Under the pieces are notes generated by a model. The model made no database searches and was not told the DNA's origin. It was given only the letters and a program-made list of their open reading frames with translations. This document shows positions 26,594 to 36,217 of a stretch of DNA of 64,000 nt, in pieces; within the stretch, counting starts at the first letter, position 1; every line of letters starts with the position of its first letter. A program made the translations under genes and the position numbers. Source of the DNA: a bacterium (lineage in GTDB: Bacteria > JAMCPX01); NCBI GenBank assembly GCA_021787665.1, contig JAJYLN010000003.1, positions 62,001-126,000 on the forward strand, read 5' to 3'.

Positions 26594-29248
26594 ATGGATA
26601 CAGCGGACACGAAAATAGGTGGAGCTTATTCCCACAAAGACGTCGAAGAGCGATGGTACGCATACTGGGAAGAGAACGGCCTTTTCCATGAGGAGCCGGA
26701 CCAAAGGCAGGCTTACTCGATCGTCATTCCCCCGCCCAATATCACCGGCTCCCTTCATATGGGCCATGCGCTGAACAATACCCTCCAGGACATCCTCGTC
26801 CGCTATAAAAAAATGCAGGGCTTCAATGTCGTATGGATACCGGGCACGGACCATGCCGGCATCGCAGCGCAGAACGTCGTCGAGCGACAGCTCGCACAGG
26901 AGGGGCTCAGCAGGTTCAAGATCGGCAGGGAAAAGTTCATCGAGCGGGTCTGGGAATGGAAAAAGAAATCGGGCGATACCATAGTCCATCAGCTCATGAA
27001 GCTGGGCGTTGCCTGCGATTGGGCGCGACAGAGATTCACCATGGATGACGGACTGTCCTTGGCTGTCAGGGAGGTGTTCGTGAGGCTCTACAACGAGGGC
27101 CTCATCTATCGGGGCGAGTACATTATCAACTGGTGCCCTCGGTGCTTTACTGCGCTCTCCGATCTCGAGGTCGAACACAAGGACGAAGAGGGGAAGCTGT
27201 ATTACCTGTTCTACCCAAACCCGGACCGGAAGGGGGGAATTACGGTCGCCACGACCAGACCGGAGACTATGCTCGGAGACACCGCCGTAGCGGTGCATCC
27301 CGAAGACCCGCGGTACAAGGCCGCTATCGGAAAGACCGTCGTTCTACCGTTAGCGGACAGAGAGATACCGATTATCGCGGACCCGGCGGTGAAGGCCGAC
27401 TTCGGGACCGGGGCCGTGAAGATAACCCCTGCACACGACTTCAACGACTTCGAGGTTTCGAAGCGGCACTCCCTGGCGCAGATCCAGGTCATCGAGCGTA
27501 CGGGAAAGATGTCTGCCGCAGCAGGTAAATATCAGGGGATGGACAGATACAAGGCTCGCGAGGCCATCGTCGAGAGACTGCAGAAGCTCGGTCTGCTCGT
27601 CAAGATTGAAGACTACCGGCTGCCGGCCGGGAGATGCTACCGGTGCAGCACCGTGACCGAGCCCATGGTGTCCACGCAGTGGTTCGTAAAGACCGCCACC
27701 CTCGCACGGCCCGCGATCGATGCGGTCAGGGACCACCGGACACGGATTATACCGACCGCGTGGGAAAACGCTTATTTTGAGTGGATGGAGAACATCAGGG
27801 ACTGGTGTATATCGAGACAGATATGGTGGGGGCACAGGATCCCTGCATGGTATTGCGACGACTGCAAGGGCATCACCGCTTCCGTGCAACCGCCCGCGAA
27901 GTGCTCGCACTGCAGCAGCACGAACCTACGTCAGGACGAGGACGTGCTCGACACGTGGTTCTCCTCGGCGCTCTGGCCGTTCTCGACCCTCGGATGGCCG
28001 GCAAAGACCGGCGACCTGGAATACTATTATCCGACCAGCACACTCGTGACGGCATTCGACATCATCTTCTTCTGGGTGGCCCGCATGATGATGATGGGGC
28101 TGAAATTCATGGGCGATGTGCCCTTCAGGGATGTCTATATCCACGCGCTCGTGCGGGACGAGCTGGGCAAGAAGATGAGCAAGACCAAGGGCAACGTGAT
28201 CGACCCGCTTGTCATCATCGAGAAGTACGGCACGGATGCGTTCAGATTCACGCTCGCCGCCATGGCAGCGCAGGGCAGGGACATACGCCTGTCCGAGCAG
28301 CGGATAACGGGCTACAAGAACTTTATCAACAAGCTCTGGAACAGTACGCGGTTCGTGAACATCAAAAAGACTGAGGCCGGGGTGGGACGGCCGTTCCATC
28401 AGAGCTCCCAGGTCCCTATCAATGCGTGGATCAACAGAAAATTACGGCGCGTGACAGCGGGGGTCATGGACGCGATCGACGGCTACCGTTTCAACGATGC
28501 GGCGACGGCCCTGTACCAGTTCGTCTGGCACGAGTACTGTGATTGGTATATCGAGATGGTCAAGGTCCGCACCGCAGCATCACCGGACAGGACGACGCTG
28601 GACAACATGCTGTTCGTCCACGACGTCATGACGCGACTGCTCCACCCCTTCATCCCTTTCCTGACGGAAGAGGCCTACCACATCCTCGGCGGTACCGGCT
28701 CGATACTGCGGGAGCGCTACCCTGACGTCGACCACTTGATCCAGCCGGACAGCGCGGCGGATATCGCCGCGGACGAAGTCGACTTGGTCATCGACATCAT
28801 CAAGCGCATCAGAAACATACGGGCCGAATGCAATGTACCTGCCGCGGCCGATATCGATATTAGCTTCTCGGGTACCGGCGAGCGCCAGGGACTGGTCCGG
28901 AAATATCATGACTACATCACACGGCTGACCCGGACCAAAGGCATGGATGTTTATCAGGGCGTCCCGGGGATGAAAGGCAGTGCGGTTGAACGGGTGGAAG
29001 GAGTGACCATCTATGTTCATCTCGCCGGCGTGATAGAGCCCTCCACCGAGATTCAAAGACTCGATAAGGAGATGGGCAAGCTGCAGCTCGACCTCGAGAA
29101 ATACAAGTACAAGCTCAGCAACGAGGAGTTCGTACGAAAGGCACCCCAGGAAGTGATCGATGAGGCGAAACAGATACATGCGGAGCTGAAGGAGCGTCAC
29201 GAGCAGTTGAACGCAGCAAAGAAAAGGCTGGAAGAGCTCTTGCGATGA
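26594..29248 (+). CDS. valS: Valyl-tRNA synthetase
   Basis: This class I synthetase charges tRNA-Val. It shows PPPNITGSLHMGHALN (HIGH motif), GKKMSKTKGN (KMSKS), a CP1 editing domain, and a C-terminal coiled-coil of about 60 residues (IQRLDKEMGKLQLDLEKYK) typical of ValRS. The track start is far upstream; the ATG at 26594 has an AGGA at eight bases, while the ATG at 26585 (MTN) overlaps that site. The length from the chosen start is 884 residues, normal for the family. It overlaps nadC by four bases (ATGA). Confidence 0.96.
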   Translation: MDTADTKIGGAYSHKDVEERWYAYWEENGLFHEEPDQRQAYSIVIPPPNITGSLHMGHALNNTLQDILVRYKKMQGFNVVWIPGTDHAGIAAQNVVERQLAQEGLSRFKIGREKFIERVWEWKKKSGDTIVHQLMKLGVACDWARQRFTMDDGLSLAVREVFVRLYNEGLIYRGEYIINWCPRCFTALSDLEVEHKDEEGKLYYLFYPNPDRKGGITVATTRPETMLGDTAVAVHPEDPRYKAAIGKTVVLPLADREIPIIADPAVKADFGTGAVKITPAHDFNDFEVSKRHSLAQIQVIERTGKMSAAAGKYQGMDRYKAREAIVERLQKLGLLVKIEDYRLPAGRCYRCSTVTEPMVSTQWFVKTATLARPAIDAVRDHRTRIIPTAWENAYFEWMENIRDWCISRQIWWGHRIPAWYCDDCKGITASVQPPAKCSHCSSTNLRQDEDVLDTWFSSALWPFSTLGWPAKTGDLEYYYPTSTLVTAFDIIFFWVARMMMMGLKFMGDVPFRDVYIHALVRDELGKKMSKTKGNVIDPLVIIEKYGTDAFRFTLAAMAAQGRDIRLSEQRITGYKNFINKLWNSTRFVNIKKTEAGVGRPFHQSSQVPINAWINRKLRRVTAGVMDAIDGYRFNDAATALYQFVWHEYCDWYIEMVKVRTAASPDRTTLDNMLFVHDVMTRLLHPFIPFLTEEAYHILGGTGSILRERYPDVDHLIQPDSAADIAADEVDLVIDIIKRIRNIRAECNVPAAADIDISFSGTGERQGLVRKYHDYITRLTRTKGMDVYQGVPGMKGSAVERVEGVTIYVHLAGVIEPSTEIQRLDKEMGKLQLDLEKYKYKLSNEEFVRKAPQEVIDEAKQIHAELKERHEQLNAAKKRLEELLR

Positions 29249-30090
29249 GCTGCACGGACCGCATCATACCGTGTGCGCTCGATGAAGACATCGGTACCGG
29301 GGACATCACGACCGACGGCATCATCGACGACGCGCTCCTCGCATCGGCAGCCATCATCATGAAGGAGAACGCCGTCGTTTCCGGGATGGAGGTCGTACGG
29401 CGGGTCTTCCTGACCGTGGACCCCGCGATACAGTTCGAACCGCTCGTCAGGGACGGACAAGCCGTCCAGAAAGGCGAGGTCATTGCCAACCTGACCGGGA
29501 AGGCCCGCTCCCTGCTCAAGGGAGAGCGTTGTGCGCTCAATTTTCTGATGAGGCTGTCCGGCATCGCCACCCTCACGCGCGCGTTCACACTGGCTATCGA
29601 GGGCACCGGGGTGGTCCTGCTCGATACACGGAAGACGACGCCCGGGCTGCGTGCGCTGGAGAAGCATGCGGTAAGGACCGGAGGCGGGAAGAACCACAGG
29701 TTCGGCCTGTTCGACGGCGTGCTGATAAAAGACAACCACATCAAGGCGTCGGGCAGCGTCGGTGAAGCCGTGAAGAGGATGAAGCACGTCGTGCCGTACC
29801 ATACGATAGAGGTTGAGGTCCGGACCCTCGGGGAGCTGAACGAAGCGATGCTCGCCGGTGCCGATATCGTCATGCTCGACAACATGCCTGTGGAGACGAT
29901 GAAACAGGCCTTAGAACTTGTGAAGGGCAAGGCGCTGACCGAGGTGTCCGGGAACGTGACCCTCGAGAATATCCGGGATATAGCGCGGATCCGTCCGGAC
30001 TTCATATCGACCGGGGCCATCACACATTCTGCGAGGGCCATTGATATTTCGATGAAGCTAACTACCATCTATACAAAGGAGACACCATGA
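29245..30090 (+). CDS. nadC: Nicotinate-nucleotide pyrophosphorylase (carboxylating)
   Basis: NadC forms nicotinate mononucleotide from quinolinate and PRPP in NAD synthesis. The 281-residue protein contains LDEDIGTGDITTDG at the N-terminus, GERCALNFLMRLSGIATLT, DTRKTTPGLRALEKHAVRTGGG (substrate-binding), and LIKDNHI. Overlap with valS (ATGA) and with the following TGase gene (ATGA) shows a coupled operon. No nadA or nadB is in the window. Confidence 0.96.
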   Translation: MSCTDRIIPCALDEDIGTGDITTDGIIDDALLASAAIIMKENAVVSGMEVVRRVFLTVDPAIQFEPLVRDGQAVQKGEVIANLTGKARSLLKGERCALNFLMRLSGIATLTRAFTLAIEGTGVVLLDTRKTTPGLRALEKHAVRTGGGKNHRFGLFDGVLIKDNHIKASGSVGEAVKRMKHVVPYHTIEVEVRTLGELNEAMLAGADIVMLDNMPVETMKQALELVKGKALTEVSGNVTLENIRDIARIRPDFISTGAITHSARAIDISMKLTTIYTKETP

Positions 30091-32018
30091 AAAGACTATT
30101 GCTGGTTGCACTGATCGCGGTATTGTCCGCGGTCCCTGTCCTGCTGCCGGCGCCGCTGTCCGCTTCAGCCAGCGACCCGCAGCAGGAGGCAGGCGCGATC
30201 GTCGTGCAGGACACAGAGAGGACCAAGGTCTTCAAAGACTTTACCTACACGACCGTTGAGCACGAGCGGGTAACCATATTGAACAAGCGTGGGGTGAATG
30301 CCTACTGCGAGGTCGTACTGCCCTACTCAACCGAATACCAGAGGATAGAGATACTCGATGCAAAGACCCTGACCCCGGACGGAAAAATCCTGAAGCCCGG
30401 GAAGAAGGGCATCAACGACGTCACACCGCCGTTCATCTTCAGTGCGCCCATATACTCGGACGTAAAGTACAGGACGATAACCATGCCTGGCTGTACGCCC
30501 GGTGCTACCATCGACTACACCGTCCGGATAAGGACCATAAAGCCGTACATGAAGGGGAACTTCTTCGATAGCGATTACCTGCAGACGAGCGACCCCATAT
30601 CGCAGTCGACGTACGAGGTAAGCTTCCCCAGGGACGTGAAGTTTGCGTACCGGCAGTACAATTTTATCAGCCCGCCGTCCATTATCGAACGGGGAGACAG
30701 GGTCATGTACACCTGGAAACTCAGGGGCATCAAACAGATCATCCCGGAACAGAACATGCCGCCGATGTCCGAGGTCCTAAACCGTGTCAGGATAAGTACC
30801 GTGGGCTCGTGGGACGGGCTCGCACGATGGTACTGGGGCCTGTCCGGCAAGCAGTACGGTAGCAGCAAGGCTATGGACAGAAAGATCACAAAGCTGACAA
30901 AGGGACTGACAACGACAGACGAGAAGATCCGTGCGATATACGACTACGTGTCGATGAATATCCGCTATGTCGGGCTGGAGTTCGGGATTGAAGGATACAA
31001 GCCCCACAAGGCACAAGACGTATTCAAGAACAAGTACGGAGACTGCAAAGACCACGCGACGCTCCTCATAGCGATGCTGAGACACATCGGCGTGACCGCC
31101 TATCCGGTGCTCGTGGATACAGCCGAAGTCTCGAAGATGGACCCATCCCTGCCATCCCCGGGCCAGTTCGATCACGAGATCGTCGCCATACCGCAGGGCA
31201 AGGGGTTCTGGTTCCTGGACTCGACCTCCGACGTCACGAACTACAAAGACCTCCCGCCGATGGACCAGGGAAGGCAGGTGGTTGTCGTACAGCGGGACAC
31301 GGCGAAGATCGTCGAGACGCCGATATTTTCGCCGGCAAAAAACGCTACGGACGATGTCAGGACGGTGACGATAAACAGGGACGGCTCGCTCAGCGTCGCT
31401 ATGAAGCTTACGTACACGGGCGTCTACGGTATGTACATCAAGGCGATGCTGCGGGGAATGAAGCCGATCCAGAGGAAGACCTTCCTCGAGGACACCGCGA
31501 GCGATGTCTGCCCCGGGGCGGTCGTCTACAGGTATACGATATCGAACATCTACGACCTGAACATCCCCGCAGCGGCAAGCCTCGACTTTACCTGTCAGGA
31601 CTATGTGATAAAGGCGGGGAACCTCCTCATCGTCAAGGTCCCGACGATGTCGATGCAGAACCTCGCACAGCTCGTCGCTCGGGATACGAGGACATACCCG
31701 CTCATGATAGGCTACAACTTTGAGAAGAAGAACTCGATCGTCTTCAACATCCCGGACGGCTACAGCATACGGTACATGCCGCAGAACACGTCGTACAAGA
31801 ACCAATTCGGCACATTCACTATTAACTATCAGAGGCTCGAGAGACACCTCGGATACACCGGTGACATCGTGATACAGGCGTATTCCGTCGAACCGAAGGA
31901 TTACCCCCTGATCAAGACGCTGTTCAACACGGCCGTCATCGGCTCGAAGAACCAGGTCGTGGTGTTCGAAAGGCTGAACATCGGAAGGCATATCATCAGG
32001 CGCAGGAGAAGGAGATAA
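30087..32018 (+). CDS. Secreted DUF3857 / transglutaminase-like protein
   Basis: The 643-residue protein begins with a Sec signal peptide (LLLVALIAVLSAVPVLLPAPLSASA). Residues about 45-215 fit DUF3857, and a transglutaminase-like domain follows with catalytic Cys320 in YGDCKDHATLL, His363 in FDHEIVAIP and Asp378 in FLDSTS, so the triad is intact. The C-terminal 230 residues are beta-rich. The likely place is the periplasm. The substrate is unknown; bacterial homologues are generally thought to act as peptidases or amidases. It overlaps nadC by four bases, but no functional link to nadC or valS is evident. Confidence 0.85.
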   Translation: MKRLLLVALIAVLSAVPVLLPAPLSASASDPQQEAGAIVVQDTERTKVFKDFTYTTVEHERVTILNKRGVNAYCEVVLPYSTEYQRIEILDAKTLTPDGKILKPGKKGINDVTPPFIFSAPIYSDVKYRTITMPGCTPGATIDYTVRIRTIKPYMKGNFFDSDYLQTSDPISQSTYEVSFPRDVKFAYRQYNFISPPSIIERGDRVMYTWKLRGIKQIIPEQNMPPMSEVLNRVRISTVGSWDGLARWYWGLSGKQYGSSKAMDRKITKLTKGLTTTDEKIRAIYDYVSMNIRYVGLEFGIEGYKPHKAQDVFKNKYGDCKDHATLLIAMLRHIGVTAYPVLVDTAEVSKMDPSLPSPGQFDHEIVAIPQGKGFWFLDSTSDVTNYKDLPPMDQGRQVVVVQRDTAKIVETPIFSPAKNATDDVRTVTINRDGSLSVAMKLTYTGVYGMYIKAMLRGMKPIQRKTFLEDTASDVCPGAVVYRYTISNIYDLNIPAAASLDFTCQDYVIKAGNLLIVKVPTMSMQNLAQLVARDTRTYPLMIGYNFEKKNSIVFNIPDGYSIRYMPQNTSYKNQFGTFTINYQRLERHLGYTGDIVIQAYSVEPKDYPLIKTLFNTAVIGSKNQVVVFERLNIGRHIIRRRRRR

Positions 32019-32066
32019 GGGCAGCTGGCCCTCCGACACGGGCGTGCCGGCTACCCCTTCGCGTAC

Positions 32067-32972
32067 ATGAGATACATCCTGATAGAGGCATTCACCCTCA
32101 TCGTGCTGGGCATGCTGTCCAGACTGCTGGGCCTCGTCGATGAGAAAGACGACCGCATCATAGCGAAGCTTGTCTTCAACGTCACGCTCCCTTTCCTCGT
32201 CTTCCTCGCGATGTTCAACCAGCACCCTGTCTATGTCTATCTGAAGATCACGATTCTTGTCTGGGTCCTGCTCGGCCTGTTCACCGCAGCGACCTATTAC
32301 CTTGCCAAAGGCGTTATAAAAGACCCGAAGAGGCTCGGGGTCTTTGTGATGACCTGCGTCGGCGGGAATACGGCGTTCCTCGGATACGCGGTGATCCAGG
32401 GATTGGTAGGGAGCAGGGGTATGCCCGCTGCCGTGATCTATGACCAGTTCGGGAACGGGATCTTCATCTACACGGTGCTGCTGCTTCTCATGTCCTATCT
32501 CGGCAACAAGAGCCTCGGGCCGCGGGCGCTGCTTTCCGGCGTACTCACGCCGCCTTTTATCGCCCTTATCGTGGGCCTCCTTTTCCCGGCTTCCGTCCAC
32601 ATGCCGGCCTCCATCATGAAGGCGTTTGAACTCGTGGGCGGGGTAACGACCCCCCTTATGATGCTCATTGTCGGCATGAATCTGACACGGTCCCTGGAGC
32701 TGTCGTCCGTTCCCCTCCTCGGCGTCGTATCCGTCGTGAAGCTCGCGATCGTCCCGGCCGCGATGTATCTGCTCGCCGCCGTCGTACGCATGCCTGCGTT
32801 CCCCCTGAAGATAACGGTGCTCCAGGCTGCCATGCCCTCCATGATGACGAGCGTCATCTTCGCACAGATTTACGACCTCGACGAGCCGCTCGCGGCGCAG
32901 CTCGTCGTTGCCACGACCCTGATCAGTTTCTTCACCCTTCCGTTCATCTGGACACTGCTCCGGCACGGGTAG
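32067..32972 (+). CDS. AEC-family transporter (auxin efflux carrier type)
   Basis: This 301-residue inner-membrane protein has about ten hydrophobic segments in two homologous halves. The first half contains NVTLPFLVFLAMF (the NxTLP motif of AEC proteins), the second TPLMMLIVGMNLTRSLE with an internal GM pair. Bacterial relatives export or import organic acids such as malate or malonate; the substrate here cannot be read. It follows the TGase gene by 48 bases and is probably in the same transcript. Confidence 0.85.
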   Translation: MRYILIEAFTLIVLGMLSRLLGLVDEKDDRIIAKLVFNVTLPFLVFLAMFNQHPVYVYLKITILVWVLLGLFTAATYYLAKGVIKDPKRLGVFVMTCVGGNTAFLGYAVIQGLVGSRGMPAAVIYDQFGNGIFIYTVLLLLMSYLGNKSLGPRALLSGVLTPPFIALIVGLLFPASVHMPASIMKAFELVGGVTTPLMMLIVGMNLTRSLELSSVPLLGVVSVVKLAIVPAAMYLLAAVVRMPAFPLKITVLQAAMPSMMTSVIFAQIYDLDEPLAAQLVVATTLISFFTLPFIWTLLRHG

Positions 32973-33131
32973 TCCGTATACTCCGCTCGGTCACATCGGT
33001 GCCTGACCAACTCACGTCGGACAGCAGCCTTACCTGCACGCTCATACCGGCGCCCCGGGCGAACCCGTGCAAGCGTGCCACACAAAGATTCCCTTTGAAA
33101 TATCTGTACCGCATGGTAAAAGTAACGATAT

Positions 33132-34232
33132 ATGCAGCCAGACGTGAGCCTATTTCCCCTTGCGGGAGCAGGCCCCTTTCTCGGGAAGAACAGACTAAAG
33201 ATAGGACTGGAGATATCCTCTCTGGCGTTCCCCTTGTCCGGCATACAGGTCTACATCAACGGCATCGTCCATGCTCTGCGCAGCTTAGACACGACAAACC
33301 ACTACATCCTAACCACCAAGGCTAAGCAATACCTCAAGCTCAGGGAATACGGAGCTTCATCGTTCTGGCTCAGAAGTTTCGACGTTTATCATGGACTCGA
33401 CGGCTTTCTGCCCGGGGCGGTCCGTGCGGCGCTGAAGTCAGCTATCGTCCACGACGTTCTATTCCTGAAGAGCGGGGACTACCATACCGCAGAGCAGCGC
33501 CAAAGGCTGCTACGTAAACTATACAGGCTGACCAGACGGGCCGATGTCCTTATCACGCCCTCGCTGGCAACGAAAAAAGACCTCTCCGCTCTATTTCCTG
33601 CTGAGAGAATCTATGTCGTTCCGAACGGCTGCTCTGAGTCGTTCAGACCGATGTCAGCGGCCACGCTTGCAGACTTCAGGCAAGGTCTGGGCGTGGACAG
33701 GTATCTGCTCTTCGTCGGTGTCTTCCAGCGTAGAAAAAACATCGAGAGGCTGCTCGACGCGTTCAAGATCATCAGGGGAACGATCCCCGGCCTGAAGCTC
33801 ATTATGGTGACGAGCTACTTTGGCTACGGAAGCACAGAGGTCATGCAGAAGGTCTCGGAGATGAAGGGAGACATCTTCCTCAAAAGGGGGGTGGGTCAGG
33901 AGGAGCTGGTGTCTCTGTATAACGGCGCGGAGGCCTTTTTGTTCCCGAGCCTTGCCGAAGGGTTCGGTCTGCCGGTACTGGAAGCCATGGCGTGCGGCAC
34001 TCCGGTGGTCACATCCAGAATTTCGTCTATGCCTGAGATCGGCGGCGATGCGGTTGTATACTGCGACCCTTACGATACAACCGACATTGCGTCTGTTACG
34101 CTGGACGTGCTGGGCAGCGAAGCGAGGAAACGGGAGCTGAGGCAGCTCGGTCTGTCCCGGGCTGCGGGGTTCACCTGGACAGAGAGCGCACGCGGGGTCA
34201 TGAGCGTTTGGGAGAAAAATCTTTGTCCCTGA
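33132..34232 (+). CDS. Glycosyltransferase family 4
   Basis: The 366-residue cytoplasmic transferase has a GT-B fold. Signature pieces are the N-terminal LKIGLEISSLAFPLSGIQVYING, LLFVGVFQRRKNIERLLDAFK, and the nucleotide-sugar site FPSLAEGFGLPVLEAMACGTPVV with the EX7E pair. It probably adds a sugar to a surface polysaccharide. The next gene, a GT2, starts within its last bases, so the two are translated as a pair. Confidence 0.9.
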   Translation: MQPDVSLFPLAGAGPFLGKNRLKIGLEISSLAFPLSGIQVYINGIVHALRSLDTTNHYILTTKAKQYLKLREYGASSFWLRSFDVYHGLDGFLPGAVRAALKSAIVHDVLFLKSGDYHTAEQRQRLLRKLYRLTRRADVLITPSLATKKDLSALFPAERIYVVPNGCSESFRPMSAATLADFRQGLGVDRYLLFVGVFQRRKNIERLLDAFKIIRGTIPGLKLIMVTSYFGYGSTEVMQKVSEMKGDIFLKRGVGQEELVSLYNGAEAFLFPSLAEGFGLPVLEAMACGTPVVTSRISSMPEIGGDAVVYCDPYDTTDIASVTLDVLGSEARKRELRQLGLSRAAGFTWTESARGVMSVWEKNLCP

Positions 34233-35107
34233 AGCTCAGCGTCGTCATACCAAGCTTTAACGGAGCCGGGCGGCTGAAGGACTGCATCCCTGTACTTTTC
34301 AGGGCAATGGCACACGCGGGCTTCCAGCAGGAAGTCATCGTCGTCGACGATGCATCCGGCGATCACAGTGTGGAGTTTATACGGGGAACGTATCCGCAGA
34401 TCAGGCTCTTGGTACACGATATCAACAAGGGGTTTATTTCGAGCGTGAACGACGGAGTCCGAGCATGCACCAACGAGCTCGTCGTGCTTTTGAACAACGA
34501 TGTGATCGTTTACGAGGATACCTTTGATACGCTCGAGCAGGACTTTTCCGACAAGAGTGTATTCGCGGTGAGCTTCCAGTCGCTGAACGACGCAGGAACC
34601 TTCAGGGAGGGGCTTAAAAAGGCACCTTTTGTTCTCGGCTTCTACAAGATCAGGCACGGTGCGCAGGACCAGCCGCTCGATCTCTCCCGGGTATACGACA
34701 CCTTTTATGCTGTCGGCGGACACTGCGCTGTGCGGCGATCAGCATTCCTGGAGCTGGGAGGCATGGACCCCCTCTTCGCGCCCTTTTACTGGGAAGATCT
34801 GGACCTCAGCTTCAGAGCACGACGCGCAGGATACAAGGTGCTGTACGACCCGCGCTGCGTCGTGGTCCACCGGGAAATAGGTACGATTAAGACCCACTAC
34901 GGGATGCGCTATATCCGGCGTATACGGGAGAGGAACAGGCTGCTCTTCCACTGGAAGGGCCTCAGAAATAGACCGTTCCTTTTTCTCCAGCATATCGTGT
35001 TCGTTTTTTTTAGACTGCTCACCGGCGTATTTCTGCTGGACACCGACTTCTATGCAGGGTTCTTCCTCGCGCTAAAGGCGAGGCTACAGCGCCCGATACA
35101 TCTCTGA
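34223..35107 (+). CDS. Glycosyltransferase family 2
   Basis: This GT-A enzyme begins LKLSVVIPSFNGAGRLKDCI, with VDDASGD (first Asp pair), LLNNDVIV (DXD-equivalent NND) and a catalytic-loop region FYWEDLDLSFRARRAGYKVLYDP. The track start is a TTG at 34208; the TTG at 34223 has GGGAGA eight bases upstream and is preferred. A C-terminal hydrophobic patch near RPFLFLQHIVFVFF may attach it to the membrane. Its last 24 bases overlap tail-to-tail with a minus-strand glycosyltransferase. The acceptor is unknown. Confidence 0.88.
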   Translation: MSLKLSVVIPSFNGAGRLKDCIPVLFRAMAHAGFQQEVIVVDDASGDHSVEFIRGTYPQIRLLVHDINKGFISSVNDGVRACTNELVVLLNNDVIVYEDTFDTLEQDFSDKSVFAVSFQSLNDAGTFREGLKKAPFVLGFYKIRHGAQDQPLDLSRVYDTFYAVGGHCAVRRSAFLELGGMDPLFAPFYWEDLDLSFRARRAGYKVLYDPRCVVVHREIGTIKTHYGMRYIRRIRERNRLLFHWKGLRNRPFLFLQHIVFVFFRLLTGVFLLDTDFYAGFFLALKARLQRPIHL

Positions 35108-36217
35108 AAGTCTGGCACCGGTCACACGAGCGTCGAAACGCATCTCGGCTCTTTCACGGGACATGCGTCTGAGCCTTTCCCTGAGACTGCCGTCGTCCTT
35201 CAGGCTGCGTATCGCATGCGCTATGTCCTTGTACTCACCGGGCCCGACAAGAACGGCCACATCGCCAACCACCTCCGGTATCGAGCCACTCCTGCTCGCT
35301 ATCACGGGCAGTCCGGATGCCATCGCCTCGAGGAGCACCATCCCGTACTGCTCCTTCCATCCCCGCAGCGGTATACTGGGGAGGACGAAGGCATCGGCCC
35401 GGCTATACATCCCCTGCAGATCGGCATAGGAGACAAAGCCGGTAAACTCGACGAGATCCGAGATGCCGAGCTCATTCGCAGTGTTCCTTACTTCTGCCGT
35501 GGATTCGCCGACCATCAGGAGCCGCACATCCTTCACACCATGCATGTTCAGGAGCCGTAGCGCATTGAGCAGCTCGAAGACGCCCTTTTCGTACACCTGC
35601 CTCCCTATGAACAACACCGTGAAAAATGGACGACGCGTATCCTCGCCGGGTTTGAACCTTCTGACGTCGACGCCGTAGGGGACAACACGTACCGGAGCAT
35701 CTGTTACCCCTTCTACGGCAAGCACGTCAGCGGCGTCCTGAGTGACGGCGTGGATAAGATCAACGTGCTCGAGGGCCACACGCCGCATGGACGTCCACCG
35801 GGGCTTTTGCCGGTACAGGAAGGGGATGTTCTCCCACACGGTGACCACCAGCCTGTACCCGCACCGATCCTTCAGCATGGCGGCCGTATAGGTAGCCTTC
35901 GACTTCAGATCCACCGTGTGGACGATGTCGACGCCCTTCAGCACCCGTGCCAGCGTATGGGGGAAGAAGCGCCGCCTCTGCGCCCGGTCGGCGACAATGT
36001 ACTTGAGCGTGGTTGCAAGGTCCACCAGAGACAGCACCCGCTCCCGTGCCTTCGTGACCACGACGGGCATAACGGGAAGGTCCTCCAGGGTAACATCGTT
36101 GTCCTCCGGGGCGATGGGCACGAGTTCGATCCCCGGCAGATCGAGGTAGTTCTGCATCTCCCAGGGGTTGAGGCTGCGCTCCCTGATTATAGAGACTTTA
36201 CGGTTTCCTTCCCGCAT
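35084..36217 (-). CDS. Glycosyltransferase family 4
   Basis: A second GT-B enzyme (377 residues) with FTVLFIGRQVYEKGVFELLNAL and the donor site GWKEQYGMVLLEAMASGLPVIASRSGSIPEV. The N-terminal half contains HTVDLKSKATYTAAMLK, a helix seen in GT4 acceptor domains. It overlaps the convergent GT2 by 24 bases and shares a single junction base with the upstream MBL gene (stop and start share position 36217), so it is probably co-transcribed with MBL. Confidence 0.9.
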   Translation of the reverse strand: MREGNRKVSIIRERSLNPWEMQNYLDLPGIELVPIAPEDNDVTLEDLPVMPVVVTKARERVLSLVDLATTLKYIVADRAQRRRFFPHTLARVLKGVDIVHTVDLKSKATYTAAMLKDRCGYRLVVTVWENIPFLYRQKPRWTSMRRVALEHVDLIHAVTQDAADVLAVEGVTDAPVRVVPYGVDVRRFKPGEDTRRPFFTVLFIGRQVYEKGVFELLNALRLLNMHGVKDVRLLMVGESTAEVRNTANELGISDLVEFTGFVSYADLQGMYSRADAFVLPSIPLRGWKEQYGMVLLEAMASGLPVIASRSGSIPEVVGDVAVLVGPGEYKDIAHAIRSLKDDGSLRERLRRMSRERAEMRFDARVTGARLSEMYRAL

